From Syngnathus acus (taxonomy: Eukaryota > Chordata > Actinopteri > Syngnathiformes > Syngnathidae), in assembly GCF_901709675.1 (NCBI RefSeq), contig NC_051101.1:3719501-3783500 (forward strand): 64,000 nucleotides of DNA. Direction: 5' to 3'. Each line of letters starts with the position of its first letter. Within the stretch, counting starts at the first letter, position 1. The translations under genes were made by a program, and so were the position numbers. Of this stretch, positions 25,816-49,797 are shown one piece after another. The notes under the pieces are model-generated. The model had not been told where the DNA came from and made no database searches. It worked only from the letters and a program-made list of their open reading frames with translations.

Positions 25816-28800
25816 GATGCAGCAAGAAGGAAAGACCGATGGAAATCTTCCTAAAAAATTGGGGCCGGACCGATTCATCGGCAGGCTGATTCGATCAGAC
25901 GATATCAAAAGTGCTCATTTTGTGACAGGACATTGAATTATGTAGGCCACCGTTTTTCATGGAAAATACATCCCCGACAGAAATATTGTTTTTTTCGGTT
26001 GTACTACATTGCAATGTCGATTGGAATTTAATTCATCGTCCACCCGACCTTGGTAAATCAAGAGTGTGATTAAAACATAGCAAAGGGTGAAGCACTTCGA
26101 TTGCGTATGCAGCAAATTCCGATTCGGCTGCACCTTTGTCGGGAGGAGTCGAGAGCCCCCAGAGGGAGAGTCTGACCGCTTAGGTGCACGTCTGAGATGG
26201 AAGTGGATGGGCTGTCACGTTGCTTTGAATGCCGAGGCCTCACGGATGACACAAACAAGGCGCATTTGTGTGCATCCACCTCTCTCCCGGGAAGAACAAA
26301 CATTTGTGGTCCGGGAGGGGAGGAAGTCAGCCTCAGCAGATAGAATCCAAACAACTCCTTCACTCTCTGACAAGTGTCAGATTTCCCTTCAGGCGGAATG
26401 GTGGCCAACAAATGCGACGGAGAGTACATTTTGTCCGCTCGCTCGACGATACTTTTATTTTTCTGACAATTCTATGTTTTGACTCCCCACCATTAATATT
26501 TAATGACATCATTGCTTCATTTTGAAAATATTTGCCATCTTCCAGATTCCACCAGCAAATATATACGGCGTGGATTAGCGAGTGGACGCAGCAGCGTCTG
26601 GCAAGAGTTAATGGGATGACACGAGCAAGAGACGGGATATCGGTGCCGGTTAATGTTTAATCCTGCACCTCTCCAACACCTCGCCTCCTGGCCGCGGCTT
26701 CTCGCGTCTGATAATCCTCGTGCCTCCTCCTTGTATCATCGGGGTGCCTGTGTAAATATTTAATTGGCTGCAGCACGCCGCTCTTAATTATGCGGGCGCA
26801 TGGGCGCGCTGCTCGGCGCTGTGTTGACGGCAAAATCAACACTGATTTGATGTAGTTTTGTAGCCGAGACTTGCGATCACATGACAAAATACAGATCAAA
26901 GTCCACGAGAGAAGAAAATCTGGAGCTATGTTTTTTTGTGTCATTCATCCTAGATATTGAATAAGACTCCAATCCAGATTCAATTCTGCCATGATACGAT
27001 TGGTGATTTTTTTTTTTCCAAAGTCAGGCTAGATTCAGGACCACATGTTGACACGGACCAAATTCAATCCAGATTCAAATCCACATTAACAAGTTCTAAA
27101 TGTGTGACCACTGCATTCTGAGCTCTGCGGGATCCCATTTTCTGCATTCAGATTGTGCGTGGGTGTCACAAGGGTAAAACATTTTCTGTCCGTTCATTTC
27201 CTGCTGTTGTGAGTGATGCAGGAAGTTAACCGCCAAATCTTTGCTGATAGCTGTCAAGATCTGAAATACGACTCAGATTTGGTGCACTTGTTCTCCATCC
27301 TCTTTCATGTCCTGTCATCCTCCTTCATTTGCTGCAACTTTAATTTTCCGGACACGCCTGTAAAAGCCATTTCAGCTTGCATTAAAATGCATGATTGTCA
27401 TGTTTTTTTATTTTATTATTACGGCCTTCTCTGTTTCCCCATCTGAAATCCGATCGTGCATTCAGAGGAAGTCATCCTCTTCTTTATTGTGTGTGATTGT
27501 CAAGGGCAATGCAAAATAGATGAGCAGCACAAAGGAAGACGCCGGGGCTAAAGTCGCACAGCTCAATAGAGCACCGCTCACAAGTGTCTGCCGCTAGCGA
27601 GTGCAATTACAAACACAGCGCATGTAAAAGTCAAGAGAATACAAATCACATAATAGACGCCCGCTCCCGCGCCGCTTGCACGACGCGCACACACCGACAC
27701 GCAAAATGTCCCCGTTGAAGGCTATTACCTGAAAGTCTGCGTATAAACCTGCACTATCACCCAAAAAAGGTTATCCTCTAATGTGTTGCACCAAATGTAC
27801 GTGTAATCCCTCAATGTCCTTTAAATGTTATCCTCACTAAGAATGACCTAGCGGGCAGACAAATGGAGGCGGGTGGTCACGAAGAGACAAGAGAGCAGGT
27901 CATAGCAAGGACAAGAGAGAATAGCAACCGGGGCAGGCTATTTTTTTTTAATGTGTCACCAAATGGCCCATTAGATTAATTTTCTTGGAAAGGGTACATT
28001 TTGATCCAACTCTTAAGCAAACCTTGTTGGTTGAAATGATAAAGCCTGGCGAGTTTCCTTTTTTTTTTTTTTTGGACGTACAACTTTTTTTATCAACTCA
28101 CTGCATTACTTGTAAGATGGACAAAAAAATAGCAGGGAAAACGACAAGCCGCTCCCATCAAAACAATGGCATTAAGTGGCGTTAAAAAAAATGGAATAGT
28201 GACAGAAAGTCTATGCCAATACTTCTTTTTCAACAAGACCTAAATGGATTTTGAGTGGCAAAACTTAATGGTAGCATTCTGCCTCTGTATTGCACCTCCT
28301 GTCTTCCCTAAATATATGAAACAAAGTGTTGTTGATGCTGCCACTGTGAAGGAGACTCATCCCTGCTGCTTTGGCTCACCGATCCGAACGTGACGAGCAT
28401 GCAACACATTGTGTGTGAGTGTTTTTGGGTTTGTGTGTATGCGTGTGTTGACCTGGTTGTTGTGTTGTGGGAGCACCGTGCAGGTTTTGGCATGCTGGGT
28501 GCCAATCGAGCTGTGAAAATAGCAATTGAGTAGGGAAATGGGGAATAGCACCTCGCCGCTATGTAACCTCGCTGTGCATGTGTCACTCATTCAACCCAAA
28601 TGTGCGTGTGTGTGTGCGCGTGCGCGGCGACAGGAGGGGAAATGCCCCGTTCCTTTCCCGTCTTGGTATGTAGGCTATCTGAAAGCGTGTCGCAGCCGTA
28701 TCCGAGCCCCCAGCTCTTGAAGCGAATAGAATTAACCCAAATAAAGCGGGCTGTGTAGCACATGAAAAGGACCCACGACTCTCGGAGCCCGGCGGGCGGG

Positions 28801-30277
28801 GATGGAGCGTAACCGTTTGGCACCCCCAAACAAAGTAAATCATAAATAAAGCAAAGTTTGTCACACTTTTGGAAATCCTTTTGGAACCAGTATGGATTGC
28901 TGGTGTAATTTTTAGGGTGGACAATAGTCCTAGTCAAAATTTATTCTGGAATAGTTTTATGAAAATGGATTGAAATTGTTGCCGTAAGCATGCCAGGCCA
29001 GTAGTTGGCAGTGTGGTTTAGGCTTTTTTTTTTTAGCTTCCACTGAATTTTTTCAATGTCAAGGACGATTTTTTTTTTAAAGTAAAATACCATGTCACTA
29101 TGTTTCAATAAAACATTTTTTACCCTATAACGCTAACATTGAATATGACTGAAGTGGAACGATCTAGTGTTTCGATGTTTCCGTCAGTCGAAAAACTTCA
29201 AACCTTTACGTGAAAACTCAAATGTAATGAAATAGAAACATCTTATGGTGTTTCCGACAGATTTCTGGAAGACTAAAACACTAAAGTGTAAGTTCTTGAC
29301 ACTTTGAGAACTTTTTTTCAGTGTTGGCATAGCAGGCCCTAAAAAGGCTATCAAGGAAACAAGCTAACTAGGTCATTAGCATTCAGCGTTAGCATTTGAA
29401 TGAACACTCTTGAATAAAATGGCGGGCTAGCACACCTGTGCGTTTGTGAATCCTTCCCGTCACCTACACGCACAGCATCATTTGTCTTGATGAAATGATA
29501 AACGCGTCGGTATTTGACTTCAATTCCCGTCCGCTTAGCGGGGCGACCACGGCAAGAAAGAAAACGCGTCGCTCCGCAATGGACCGCAAATGTTCGACGG
29601 CTCCGAAACGCGCCAGCTTTCTCCTTCTTTTATGAAGATGAATTGATGAAAACTCCAACCGGCTGGTATATTGAGGTCAGCGTTTGCTAGCTAGTTGAGC
29701 TCATTGCTTTGAGTGGTGCTGTCAGGCTTGGAGAAAAAAAACCTGGAGTGGCAGACAGGCATGAAAAGCAGATCTTTGTTTATCTTTATTTGCACTTCTG
29801 CCAAGTTAGGGAAAAATTACCTTTTTTTTTGCTCCAACCGAATGTCCAGCACAAATCACATTTCCTCTTTAACAAATGGCTCTCGGGATGTGTCAGTGCT
29901 TCTTCTTGTCCAATTGAGTGTGTGTTTGTGTGTGTTCCTTCTGTTACCGTCGCTTCATTTCACGGTCCGGCACCTCTGCATGAATCCTTTTCCTTGGGCT
30001 CATTATCAGTGATGTTCAACGAACATCCTGGCAGAATGCAGAGAGGTCGCGTGGAAGCAAGCAAAAATGATTATTCCGGCAGCCACAAGGAGGGTCAACG
30101 GCGACATGGTGCCTTTTTATTTTTTTTACAAATTTTGTTTAGCGTATTCATTATTTTGACATGCAGAAATGAGAAGGCAGAATGGGAGCAGAGAGCCTAA
30201 TTTAAGGAAGCGCTGACGGAACACTTGATTTTGGGGGTTCATTTACTTGAGTTGACAGTTTTGGTTCACAGTGGATA

Positions 30278-30395
30278 CTCATCAAACTCAGGCCCGGGGG
30301 TCAAATCTGGCCCTTTTATATGACCTGCGAGAGCAAATCTTGTTCATCAATTTTCACAATTCTTGCTAAAATCTACCAAAATTGGAAATTGGACT
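30278..30395 (+). mobile_element. hAT-type MITE fragment (related to 35521-35844)
   Basis: ATCAAACTCAGGCCCGGGGG, then TCTGGCCC, GACCTGCGAGAGCAAAT and GTTCATCAATTTTC align word-for-word with the first ~110 bases of the element at 35521. The terminal CAGGTGTC and the 3' half are missing, so this is a decayed 5' end. It lies about 165 bases before iglon5 exon 2. Confidence 0.65.
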
Positions 30396-30558
30396 TTGCC
30401 ACCTACCGGCACAGCACGTACAGCGCAGCTTTTTCAGACCACCTCGATGCCATCAGCCTTTTTCTTACGCTCGCTCATCGGTCGCACGAACATCTGCCCG
30501 CCCGTCTGTTGCTGTCGTTTAATTCTCACGGGACTCTCCCCTCGTCTGTTCTTGGCAG

Positions 30559-42858
<12,300 letters not shown>

Positions 42859-45140
42859 CAATTGGAAACAACCTCTCCCAGCCCCAAAAATGGAGTAGAA
42901 CGCCCACCCCGACAACAACCCCCATCCCATCCCCACCCCTCTACCCCTCGACCGAAAGGAATTGAATTCTTTAATTAACGAACCCATCACTGTGAACAAA
43001 AAGAATATGCATTGAATCATTGCATCAAAGTGGAGACCCCAACTCGCCCGCCCCCATACAACACACACTCCCAGCGTCATCTGTGCGTCTCCCACAATGC
43101 CTTGCAGATTTGAAACATGATTATTGTGAGCAGTGAGGAAAGTGGCTGTAATATGAAAAGGGATGTAACGTGTATCGATGTACTAATGACTGACCTACAA
43201 AGTCTGCCTTATAGAACAGCTGTGCTATTATAGTGGACATGTATGGTAATGTGACCCGTTTAAGGCTACACACACACACACACACAAATATACACACATA
43301 CACAGACAGTGGTGGTCAAAAGTTTACATATACGCATCATTGGTTTGAATGTTAGTCATTCAGGGCTGTCAGTGATTTGTTGATCAGATCGACCAATGAG
43401 ATAAAGATGAATTTTTATAGAAAAAAAACCCATTTAGATTTAAATGTTAATTCAAATTCATTTGTTGTTGAATCCCTGTAATGTATTTCGTGTCAACATG
43501 CTAGCAAAAAGGCTACGTGGCTAGATTTCACATGTATGCTAAATTCAAGCTTAAATTTCCACTTCTGTTACTTTCAATTGTGTTAAGTAAGGAGTTTCAA
43601 AACAAAAAAAAACAAAAAAAAGTCACCTGAATTGGGCCAATACATATTAGAAGAGTAACAACAAACTAATGTCGCCTAATTGGTGGTATGGCCCTGTTGA
43701 CTCACGCTGGGAAAATAGAATTGTCCACACAAAATTGTCTGTTTGAGTGCTGCGACCAGTGATCGACATCAAATCATCTCTAAATGTCGCTAATGTGCAT
43801 ACGTAAACTTTTGAGCCCAACTAATCCTAAACATTCTCACTCTGTATAGTCAAACGTAAGGCTTTCTTTCCCATATCAATCCGTGCAGCAGTTGAATCTG
43901 CAATGAATGATGTCAAAATGTGCACAAAAATAAAAAGGCCTGGCCGGGGCTTGGCGGCGGCGGCCATCTTGTTTCCCCCCTCCCGTGCCACCACCCGGTC
44001 CTTTTCACCCCCTCACCCCGTTTCTCTCCATCCATCTATCTATCCATCCATCCCACTGCCCAATGTAAATATATGCAGTACATCGGTGGAGGGGCAATTG
44101 AGCGCCCGCCCCCACGGCTTTGTTGCTTGTTGATAGCATGTTAGCCCTGTTGTGACTCCATCCATCACCCCTCCCCTCCCCCTCCAACACCACCACCATC
44201 TGTGTCGATTTGACCTCGCTCTTTTTTCTTTATTGGTGTTGCTACTACTACCAATGCTGATGATGTTAATATGTATTTGAATACCTATGAATAGTAATTC
44301 CATGTCAGAAGAGGACAAAAAAATATGATGGTGATAATGGGTCATTTGTTGGGGGAGTGGGTGGGAATTTAGGTGGGGGTGTTAATTTTTTTTATACTTT
44401 GCGATGTCTCACACACAACACACACACTGAATAACTGGGGGGGGAACAAAAAAGGTGTAAAGTTTTCCTATTTTGCCGTAACAAGGTTTTTGAAAATACA
44501 GTCCAAGGAATTATTATAATGATTATGATTATCATCATTTGTACCACTCAGCTCATCATATACAGCGTACGTATGTGTCCACTTGTCTGAGCATTTTTTG
44601 TCAATGGGGAAATAAACCATGTAATAATTTGCCGTCCATGTGGTGTTGTATGGTGGATGAAACGTAATTACCACGAATGGAGAAAAAAAAGTATTTGGAA
44701 AGTACCGCAGCAGCTGTATGAATGTGTCCGAGCAGCAATAACCCCGCCCCCTGCCCTCGCCCCCCACCCCTTCCAAAAAACCTGACCCATCAGTTGTTGT
44801 ATTGACTGTATGCTGTGAAGTTGGTGGAAGACTTGCTGAAAACGTTGAAATTCACCATTTGTGCATGTTGTTAAAAAAAAAGACTAAAAACAAAAAGTAC
44901 CACTTTGCCACACTGCTGATTTTATTTCATTTTTATTAAATCACGCTACATTTGTGTCTATGTAACGTGTCCTTGATAATGGAAAAACTGGTAAAGAAAT
45001 GCAGACAAAAAACATATTCCTCAATGTGCGGTGGGGGTGGTGGGGGGGGATTACTGGCAAAACAAAAGCACGTTAATGTACGTTGTATGGATGGATTTTA
45101 ACAAGAAAAAATGATATTAAAAGTTGTTGGCTTTGTCATG
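42859..45140 (+). other. iglon5: Probable iglon5 3' untranslated region
   Basis: Directly follows the stop codon, without other coding signal. Possible polyadenylation hexamers are AATAAA at 43929, AATAAA at 44611 and ATTAAA at 45116; the last is followed by a GT-rich stretch (GTTGTTGGCTTTGTC), so it is a reasonable distal end. The extent is inference. A Tc1-type MITE lies inside it. Confidence 0.4.
43307..43823. mobile_element. Tc1/mariner-type MITE
   Basis: The left end is CAGTGGTGGTCAAAAGTTTA and the right end, reverse-complemented, is TAGTTGGGCTCAAAAGTTTA; the shared TCAAAAGTTTAC core is typical of fish Tc1-like termini. About 517 bases, no transposase coding remnant. A short TACACACA repeat abuts the left end. 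Confidence 0.75.
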
Positions 45141-46942
45141 GGTCGTAGTGTTTGGGGAGTGAGAGATTAAGGAGATGGGTGGCCATTTTTCTCCACAGGA
45201 CACGATGAAACGATTCTGTTACAGGGTTACGCAACGTAACATTTAAATAGTGCTGATTGTCATACAAACGTAACATGAAGCTAAATATAAAATAAATAAT
45301 TAAATTGCATCAAATCTTGCACAAACTATCCATGATCTAGTCATGGTCTGAAGTGTTCCACAGATTTGAGCCTCCCACAAGGACTTTGGAAATAGTCGGA
45401 TGGAAGTGTGCTGTGGTGTTTTGACACCATATCATATGAATAATAAACACAATGTGGCCTATTTTGCGTGTATAAATAAGGATCCTCCAGATCAAGAGCG
45501 GGCTAACGCTAATGAGACGTTTGCGGTGCATATGCTGATGAGCAAGCGTTGATGTCGCCCAACTCCAAGGTCCTTTTGAATTGGATTCCAAGGCCGCTTC
45601 TGTTTGTTTTCCCCTTTCAGACGCTTGAATGTGAATTCATTTTTATGTTTATCCGCTCTATTTTTTTTCCAGAGGATTTCTTGGGATTGTTTCCACGAAG
45701 TAGTCGAATAATTACAGCGCTTTGAGTGTTCTTCTCATCCGGCTGCACATGTGCAACCTCTTAATCAATACCTCTGACCGAACGGCTTTCGGGAACGGCG
45801 CGGTGGCTGCGCACGCCCAATTGATCATGCGCCTGCAAGAGCGCTCGTAAAACGAGAGAGCATAATTCATCACACCTGATACGAGGCTCCCCTGATTGCG
45901 CATCGATCGGTCCCCCCCGGAACGCATGCGCACTCGCCAAACAGCAGAAAGAAAAATGACAAATTAATTTTTTTGCAGCTATTTTTGTCTCCCCTTACTC
46001 ATTTTCTCTTACTCTCACTGCTTAGAAGCTTGATGTATTTTCTTCTTGGAAGTTGTGCATTAGCATTAGCGAAAGTACTACTGTTTTATTTATGAGTGAT
46101 GGCGCCAGCGCTCTTTATCAAGAGCCTAAGAATGGCGTACATTAGCTTAATTGTCCAATGTTTACCAAATATCTTCAGGCTCGTTCATCCCTCATGGGCG
46201 TAGTCAATGTTATGAGTCTATTAAGGCCCCGCTCTGCCATTAGCGCCGCTAATGACTGCATTAGCACACACTCAGCTAGATAGCAAAGAACGGCATATAC
46301 GCGGCCCGTACACACAGTGGCGGTTCTACATTGAATTGGGCGAGACTATTTCCCACTCCGTTAAAAAACAAACCAAAAAAAAACACATTTTGTTTCGCAT
46401 AGACGTTTTTCTTTAAAATTTTAGAAGAGCAACTGAGATTGATATACCACAATACAAAACATCCCTCCATGAATTATACATTTAAATAAACATGATTTTA
46501 CAGGCTAAATATCATTAATATCAATATCATAATATATGAAATTATGTAATAAATAATAATAATAATACAATAAATGTCATAAATGACAATCTGTCTTTCA
46601 AGGAAGGAAGGACGATTATAACATATCCCCAAATTCTATACTTGGCACACTTTCAGTTATGACACAAAATACAGTTATTACAAAATATAGTTACAATAGC
46701 AAATGGCAAATGATCATCTGTAAAACTAGCTTCAGATATGAATATTCTGTTAGCTAATTAATGTTAACCCAAGGGAAATAAGTAGGCCTAATAACTGAAC
46801 ATTCGTTGCAAAGCACAATCTTATAATCTTAAAACTATATCTTGTTTGTCGAGTTAAAACCAAATTATAAATTGCAGCCTATAAGGCAAGCAAGCATAAG
46901 GGAAAGTAGAAAACTAACTTGACAAAGTTAAGGTATTGACCT
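45141..46942. other. Intergenic stretch, no gene recognised
   Basis: Between the probable iglon5 3' end and the fold-back element. Contains AT-rich sequence and an AATAAT run near 46550. No exon or RNA gene seen. Confidence 0.5.
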
Positions 46943-47480
46943 TAACTTCCTAAAGTGATTCGTTCTTTTTTCAGTCCATATGACTTCAACCAGTAGGTGT
47001 CGGTAATGCCCATTGAAGCTGGTGCCACCTCGCCGTAAAACAAAACGAAGAAGAAAATGACGTAACTTCCCGTTCACGAACGAGTCGTGAATTGCATTTC
47101 CCGTTCGACAACTGAATGGATCTGTGAGTGAACGAATCTGTGAGTGAGTGATTCGCATTTCCAGTTCATCGCGATAACGGATCAGTGAGGGAACGAATCC
47201 GGACTTTCCCGTTCGCGAACGAGTCAACGAGTGAACTGCCTTCCCCGTGCATCAACGGATCAGTCCGTGAACGTGTTGCGTCTCCCTCCTGGCGTGAACT
47301 ATGTAAGTCAGAATGGCGATTTACGATTTGCCAAGGAAAGAAAGAACCACTCACTGAAACACCACTTCTTTTATGCACGTTTTCTCCAAGCTAGCGGCTA
47401 ACTTTATTGCATGAAGGGATGCGCCGTTATGCAAAAACGGGGAGATTATGCTTCTCTTTGGGTAATCTTGATTTTATAAA

Positions 47481-47660
47481 TTAAAGTCCCAATGATCGTG
47501 AGCAGCAGCGGAGCCCCATTTCAACCTCTTACACTGAGTGCCAAGCAGGGAAGAAATAGGTACCATTTTTATAGTCTCTGGTATGACCCACCAGGGTTTG
47601 AACCCACAACCTTCCAGTCTCAGGGCGGACACTCTACCACTAGGTCACTAAGCTGGTAGA
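47481..47660 (-). mobile_element. SINE copy, family A, internally shortened
   Basis: On the minus strand it reads CCTAGTGGTAGAGTGTCCGC, B-box GGTTCAAACCC, body, and ATCATTGGGACTTTAAT at the 3' end. Compared with 19445-19761 it lacks about 120 bases before the tail. It interrupts the left arm of the fold-back element and has no counterpart in the right arm, so it inserted later. Confidence 0.82.
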
Positions 47661-47804
47661 CGCTGCAGTATAGTGGTATAATACTTATAGTAGGTTTTAA
47701 AGTGTGACTTTAAATAACGTGTATGCATATACACGCCTAAATATTGTTATCCAATATATCTACTGTAATTTCACATTGGATTGCTGGTTTGAAATTTACT
47801 TTTA

Positions 47805-48161
47805 ATATTATTATTTTTAATAAACATTTATGTTAAAACTTGTCTGGTGTTTTGTTCCATCCATCCATTTTCTGAACCGCTCAGTCCCCACGGGGGTCGC
47901 GGGAGTGCTGGAGCCGATCCCAGCCGTCATCGGGCAGGAGGCGGGGGACACCCTGAACCGGTTGCCAGCCAATCGCAGGGCACACAGAGACAAACAACCA
48001 TTTGCACTCGCACTCACACCTAGGGACAATTTGGAGTCTTCAATCGGCCTACCAAGCATGTTTTCGGGATGTGGGAGGAAACCGGAGTGCCCGGAGAAAA
48101 CCCATTAAATTATTATTTTTAATAAACATTTATGTTAAAACTTGTCTGGTGTTTTATTCCT
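47805..48161 (-). mobile_element. Truncated SINE-like copy, family B, flanked by ~53-bp direct repeats
   Basis: The core 47859-48105 is the minus-strand 3' portion of the family B repeat (CCATCCATCCATTTTCTGAA through GAGAAAACCCA). It is bounded on both sides by nearly identical ~53-bp sequence containing AATAAACATTTATGTTAAAA and CTTGTCTGGTGTTTT (47805-47857 and about 48107-48160). The opposite arm has this sequence once. Confidence 0.8.
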
Positions 48162-48340
48162 TGTTTTTATATTCGCCAATTAAAACATAAAAATCGGACA
48201 TTTGGTTAACTGCTTTATATGACAATATGTGTAGGTATACCTCATGGACACTTCAATAGGTACACTACACAAGGTTAAAAAAAAAAAAGAATAAATAAAT
48301 AAAGGGTTAATTGCACAACAAAAGCACAACTAGGTATATT

Positions 48341-48415
48341 CTCACACCTGGGCTCGAACCAACTTTGTACCGAGCAAGAGCCCGAGTCACTAACCAGTCA
48401 GCTATTTCGAGCCTA
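48341..48415 (-). other. tRNA-like sequence (pol III box A/B pair), not a functional tRNA
   Basis: The minus strand reads TAGCTGACTGGTTAGTG (A-box-like) and, about 30 bases later, GGTTCGAGCCC (good B-box). The ends do not pair as an acceptor stem, so a tRNA gene is unlikely; a tRNA-derived SINE head or relic is the better reading. Confidence 0.5.
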
Positions 48416-48496
48416 CAATCGCTTACACGGTTTTGTACTAGTGATGTGCATTCCAGTTCTTAAGTGACCTGAATCTTTAGAATCGGTTGTGCGTGT

Positions 48497-49235
48497 TTAA
48501 CGAGGGTAACTTGGAAAACATATTGGAACGCGGCCCCGAGGACTCGAGCTTGACACCTGTGACCTTTGACCATGATATTTCCCTAATAAAGTGGCCTGTT
48601 ATTAGGTACACTTGAAAATGGCGCTGTACCTAATGGAGTGTCTGTGTGATTCCCTCGTTAAGTGCACCTGCGTGAAAAGTTTTAGCTCCTGCAGAACGTG
48701 AAAGGAGCTAAAACTTTTTACGCAGGTGCGCTTAACGAGGGTCACTTGGAAAACATGTTGGAACGCGGCCCCGAGGACTAGAGCTTGACACCTGTGACCT
48801 TTGACCATGATATTTCCCTAATAAAGTGGCCTGTTATTAGGTACACTTGAAAATGGCGCTGTACCTAATGGAGTGTCTGTGTGATTCCCTCGTTAAGTGC
48901 ACCTGCGTGAAAAGTTTTAGCTCCTGCAGAACGTGAAAGGAGCTAAAACTTTTTACGCAGGTGCGCTTAACGAGGGTCACTTGGAAAACATGTTGGAACG
49001 CGGCCCCGAGGACTAGAGCTTGACACCTGTGACCTTTGACCATGATATTTCCCTAATAAAGTGGCCTGTTATTAGGTACACTTGAAAATGGCGGTGTACC
49101 TAATGGAGTGTCTGTGTGATTCCCTCGTTAAGTGCACCTGCGTGAAAAGTTTTAGCTAATGCAGACTGTAAAAATGACCAAACTCTTTTCACGCAGGTGT
49201 GTTTAACGAGGGTATATATATATATAACATATTGG
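48497..49235. repeat. 235-bp tandem repeat, ~3 units, each with a 90-bp hairpin
   Basis: ATTAGGTACACTTGAAAATG starts at 48601, 48836 and 49071, an exact 235-base period. The first two complete units look identical over their whole length; the third is diverged in its second half. Each unit has a near-perfect inverted repeat: in unit 1, arms 48652-48689 and 48704-48741 (36 of 38 paired, 14-base loop); equivalents are at 48887-48976 and, weaker, 49122-49211. Identical 68-codon open frames in units 1 and 2 are by-products. Confidence 0.92.
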
Positions 49236-49274
49236 AATGCGGCCCTTCGAGGACTGGAGGTCGGCACCCCTGGT

Positions 49275-49705
49275 TTAAGTGAAAAGTGCCACACCCGCCC
49301 TCACCCCCACTTTCTGATTGGCTGTTTGATCTGTGACGTCACTTGGACACTCCATTAGGTACACCGCCATTTTCACGTGTACTTAATAACAGGCCAGTTC
49401 ATTAGGGAAAAATCATGGCCAAAGCTTAACTGAAAGTGAAAAGTGCCACACCCGCCCTCATCCCCACTTTCTGATTGGCTGTTTGATCTGTGACGTCACA
49501 CGGACACTCCTTTAGGTACGCCGCCATTTTCAAGCGTACCTAAAAACAGGCCAGTTCATTAGGGAAAAATCATGGCCAAAGCTGAACTGAAAGTGAAAGG
49601 TGCCACACCCGCCCTCACCCCCACCTCCTGATTGGCTGGTTGATCTGTGACGTCACACAGACACTACATTAGGTACACCACCATTTTCAGGTGTACTTAA
49701 TAACT
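49275..49705 (+). repeat. 157-bp tandem repeat, ~3 units, each with CCAAT and CRE motifs
   Basis: GTGCCACACCCGCCCTCA recurs with a 157-base period (49281, 49438, 49595). The part of each unit from CACTCCATTAGGTACACC to ATCATGGCC is the reverse complement of part of the 235-bp unit, so both arrays derive from one palindromic ancestor. Confidence 0.92.
49334..49655. promoter_or_regulatory. Three spaced perfect CRE palindromes with inverted CCAAT boxes
   Basis: TGACGTCA occurs at 49334-49341, 49491-49498 and 49648-49655, once per 157-bp unit, each preceded 17 bases earlier by ATTGG (inverted CCAAT). CREB/ATF and NF-Y factors bind such sites; in vivo function here is inferred from sequence only. 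Confidence 0.6.
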
Positions 49706-49797
49706 TTATGCATTTTTTGTACATGTCAAGAGTGTGGATTTGACTACTAGCTCTTTATTTTGGGGGACACCAACACATATTACACAACGTAAAACAC

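Larger units (their letters stand above)
21991..30277. other. Non-coding stretch upstream of iglon5 exon 2
   Basis: No coding exon recognised. It holds CA/TA microsatellites (22747-22786 and 24779-24793), a polypurine tract, a small hAT-like fragment near 24897, and two moderately GC-rich stretches without repeat character (about 22500-22680 and 26560-26830) that could be conserved non-coding elements. Most probably it is intron 1 of iglon5, because exon 2 begins with phase-1 splicing and needs an upstream signal-peptide exon. Confidence 0.45.

Noticed and set aside
25436-25908. Two overlapping Ser/Pro-rich minus-strand frames of about 128 codons
   Set aside because: Produced by the polypurine tract; no real protein signature.
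48602-49043. Two identical 68-codon minus-strand frames
   Set aside because: They are the same position in two identical 235-bp tandem units and pass through a hairpin; not genes.
48497-49705. CRISPR-like array from regular repeats
   Set aside because: Units are contiguous 235- and 157-bp tandem repeats without unique spacers, in a eukaryotic genome.
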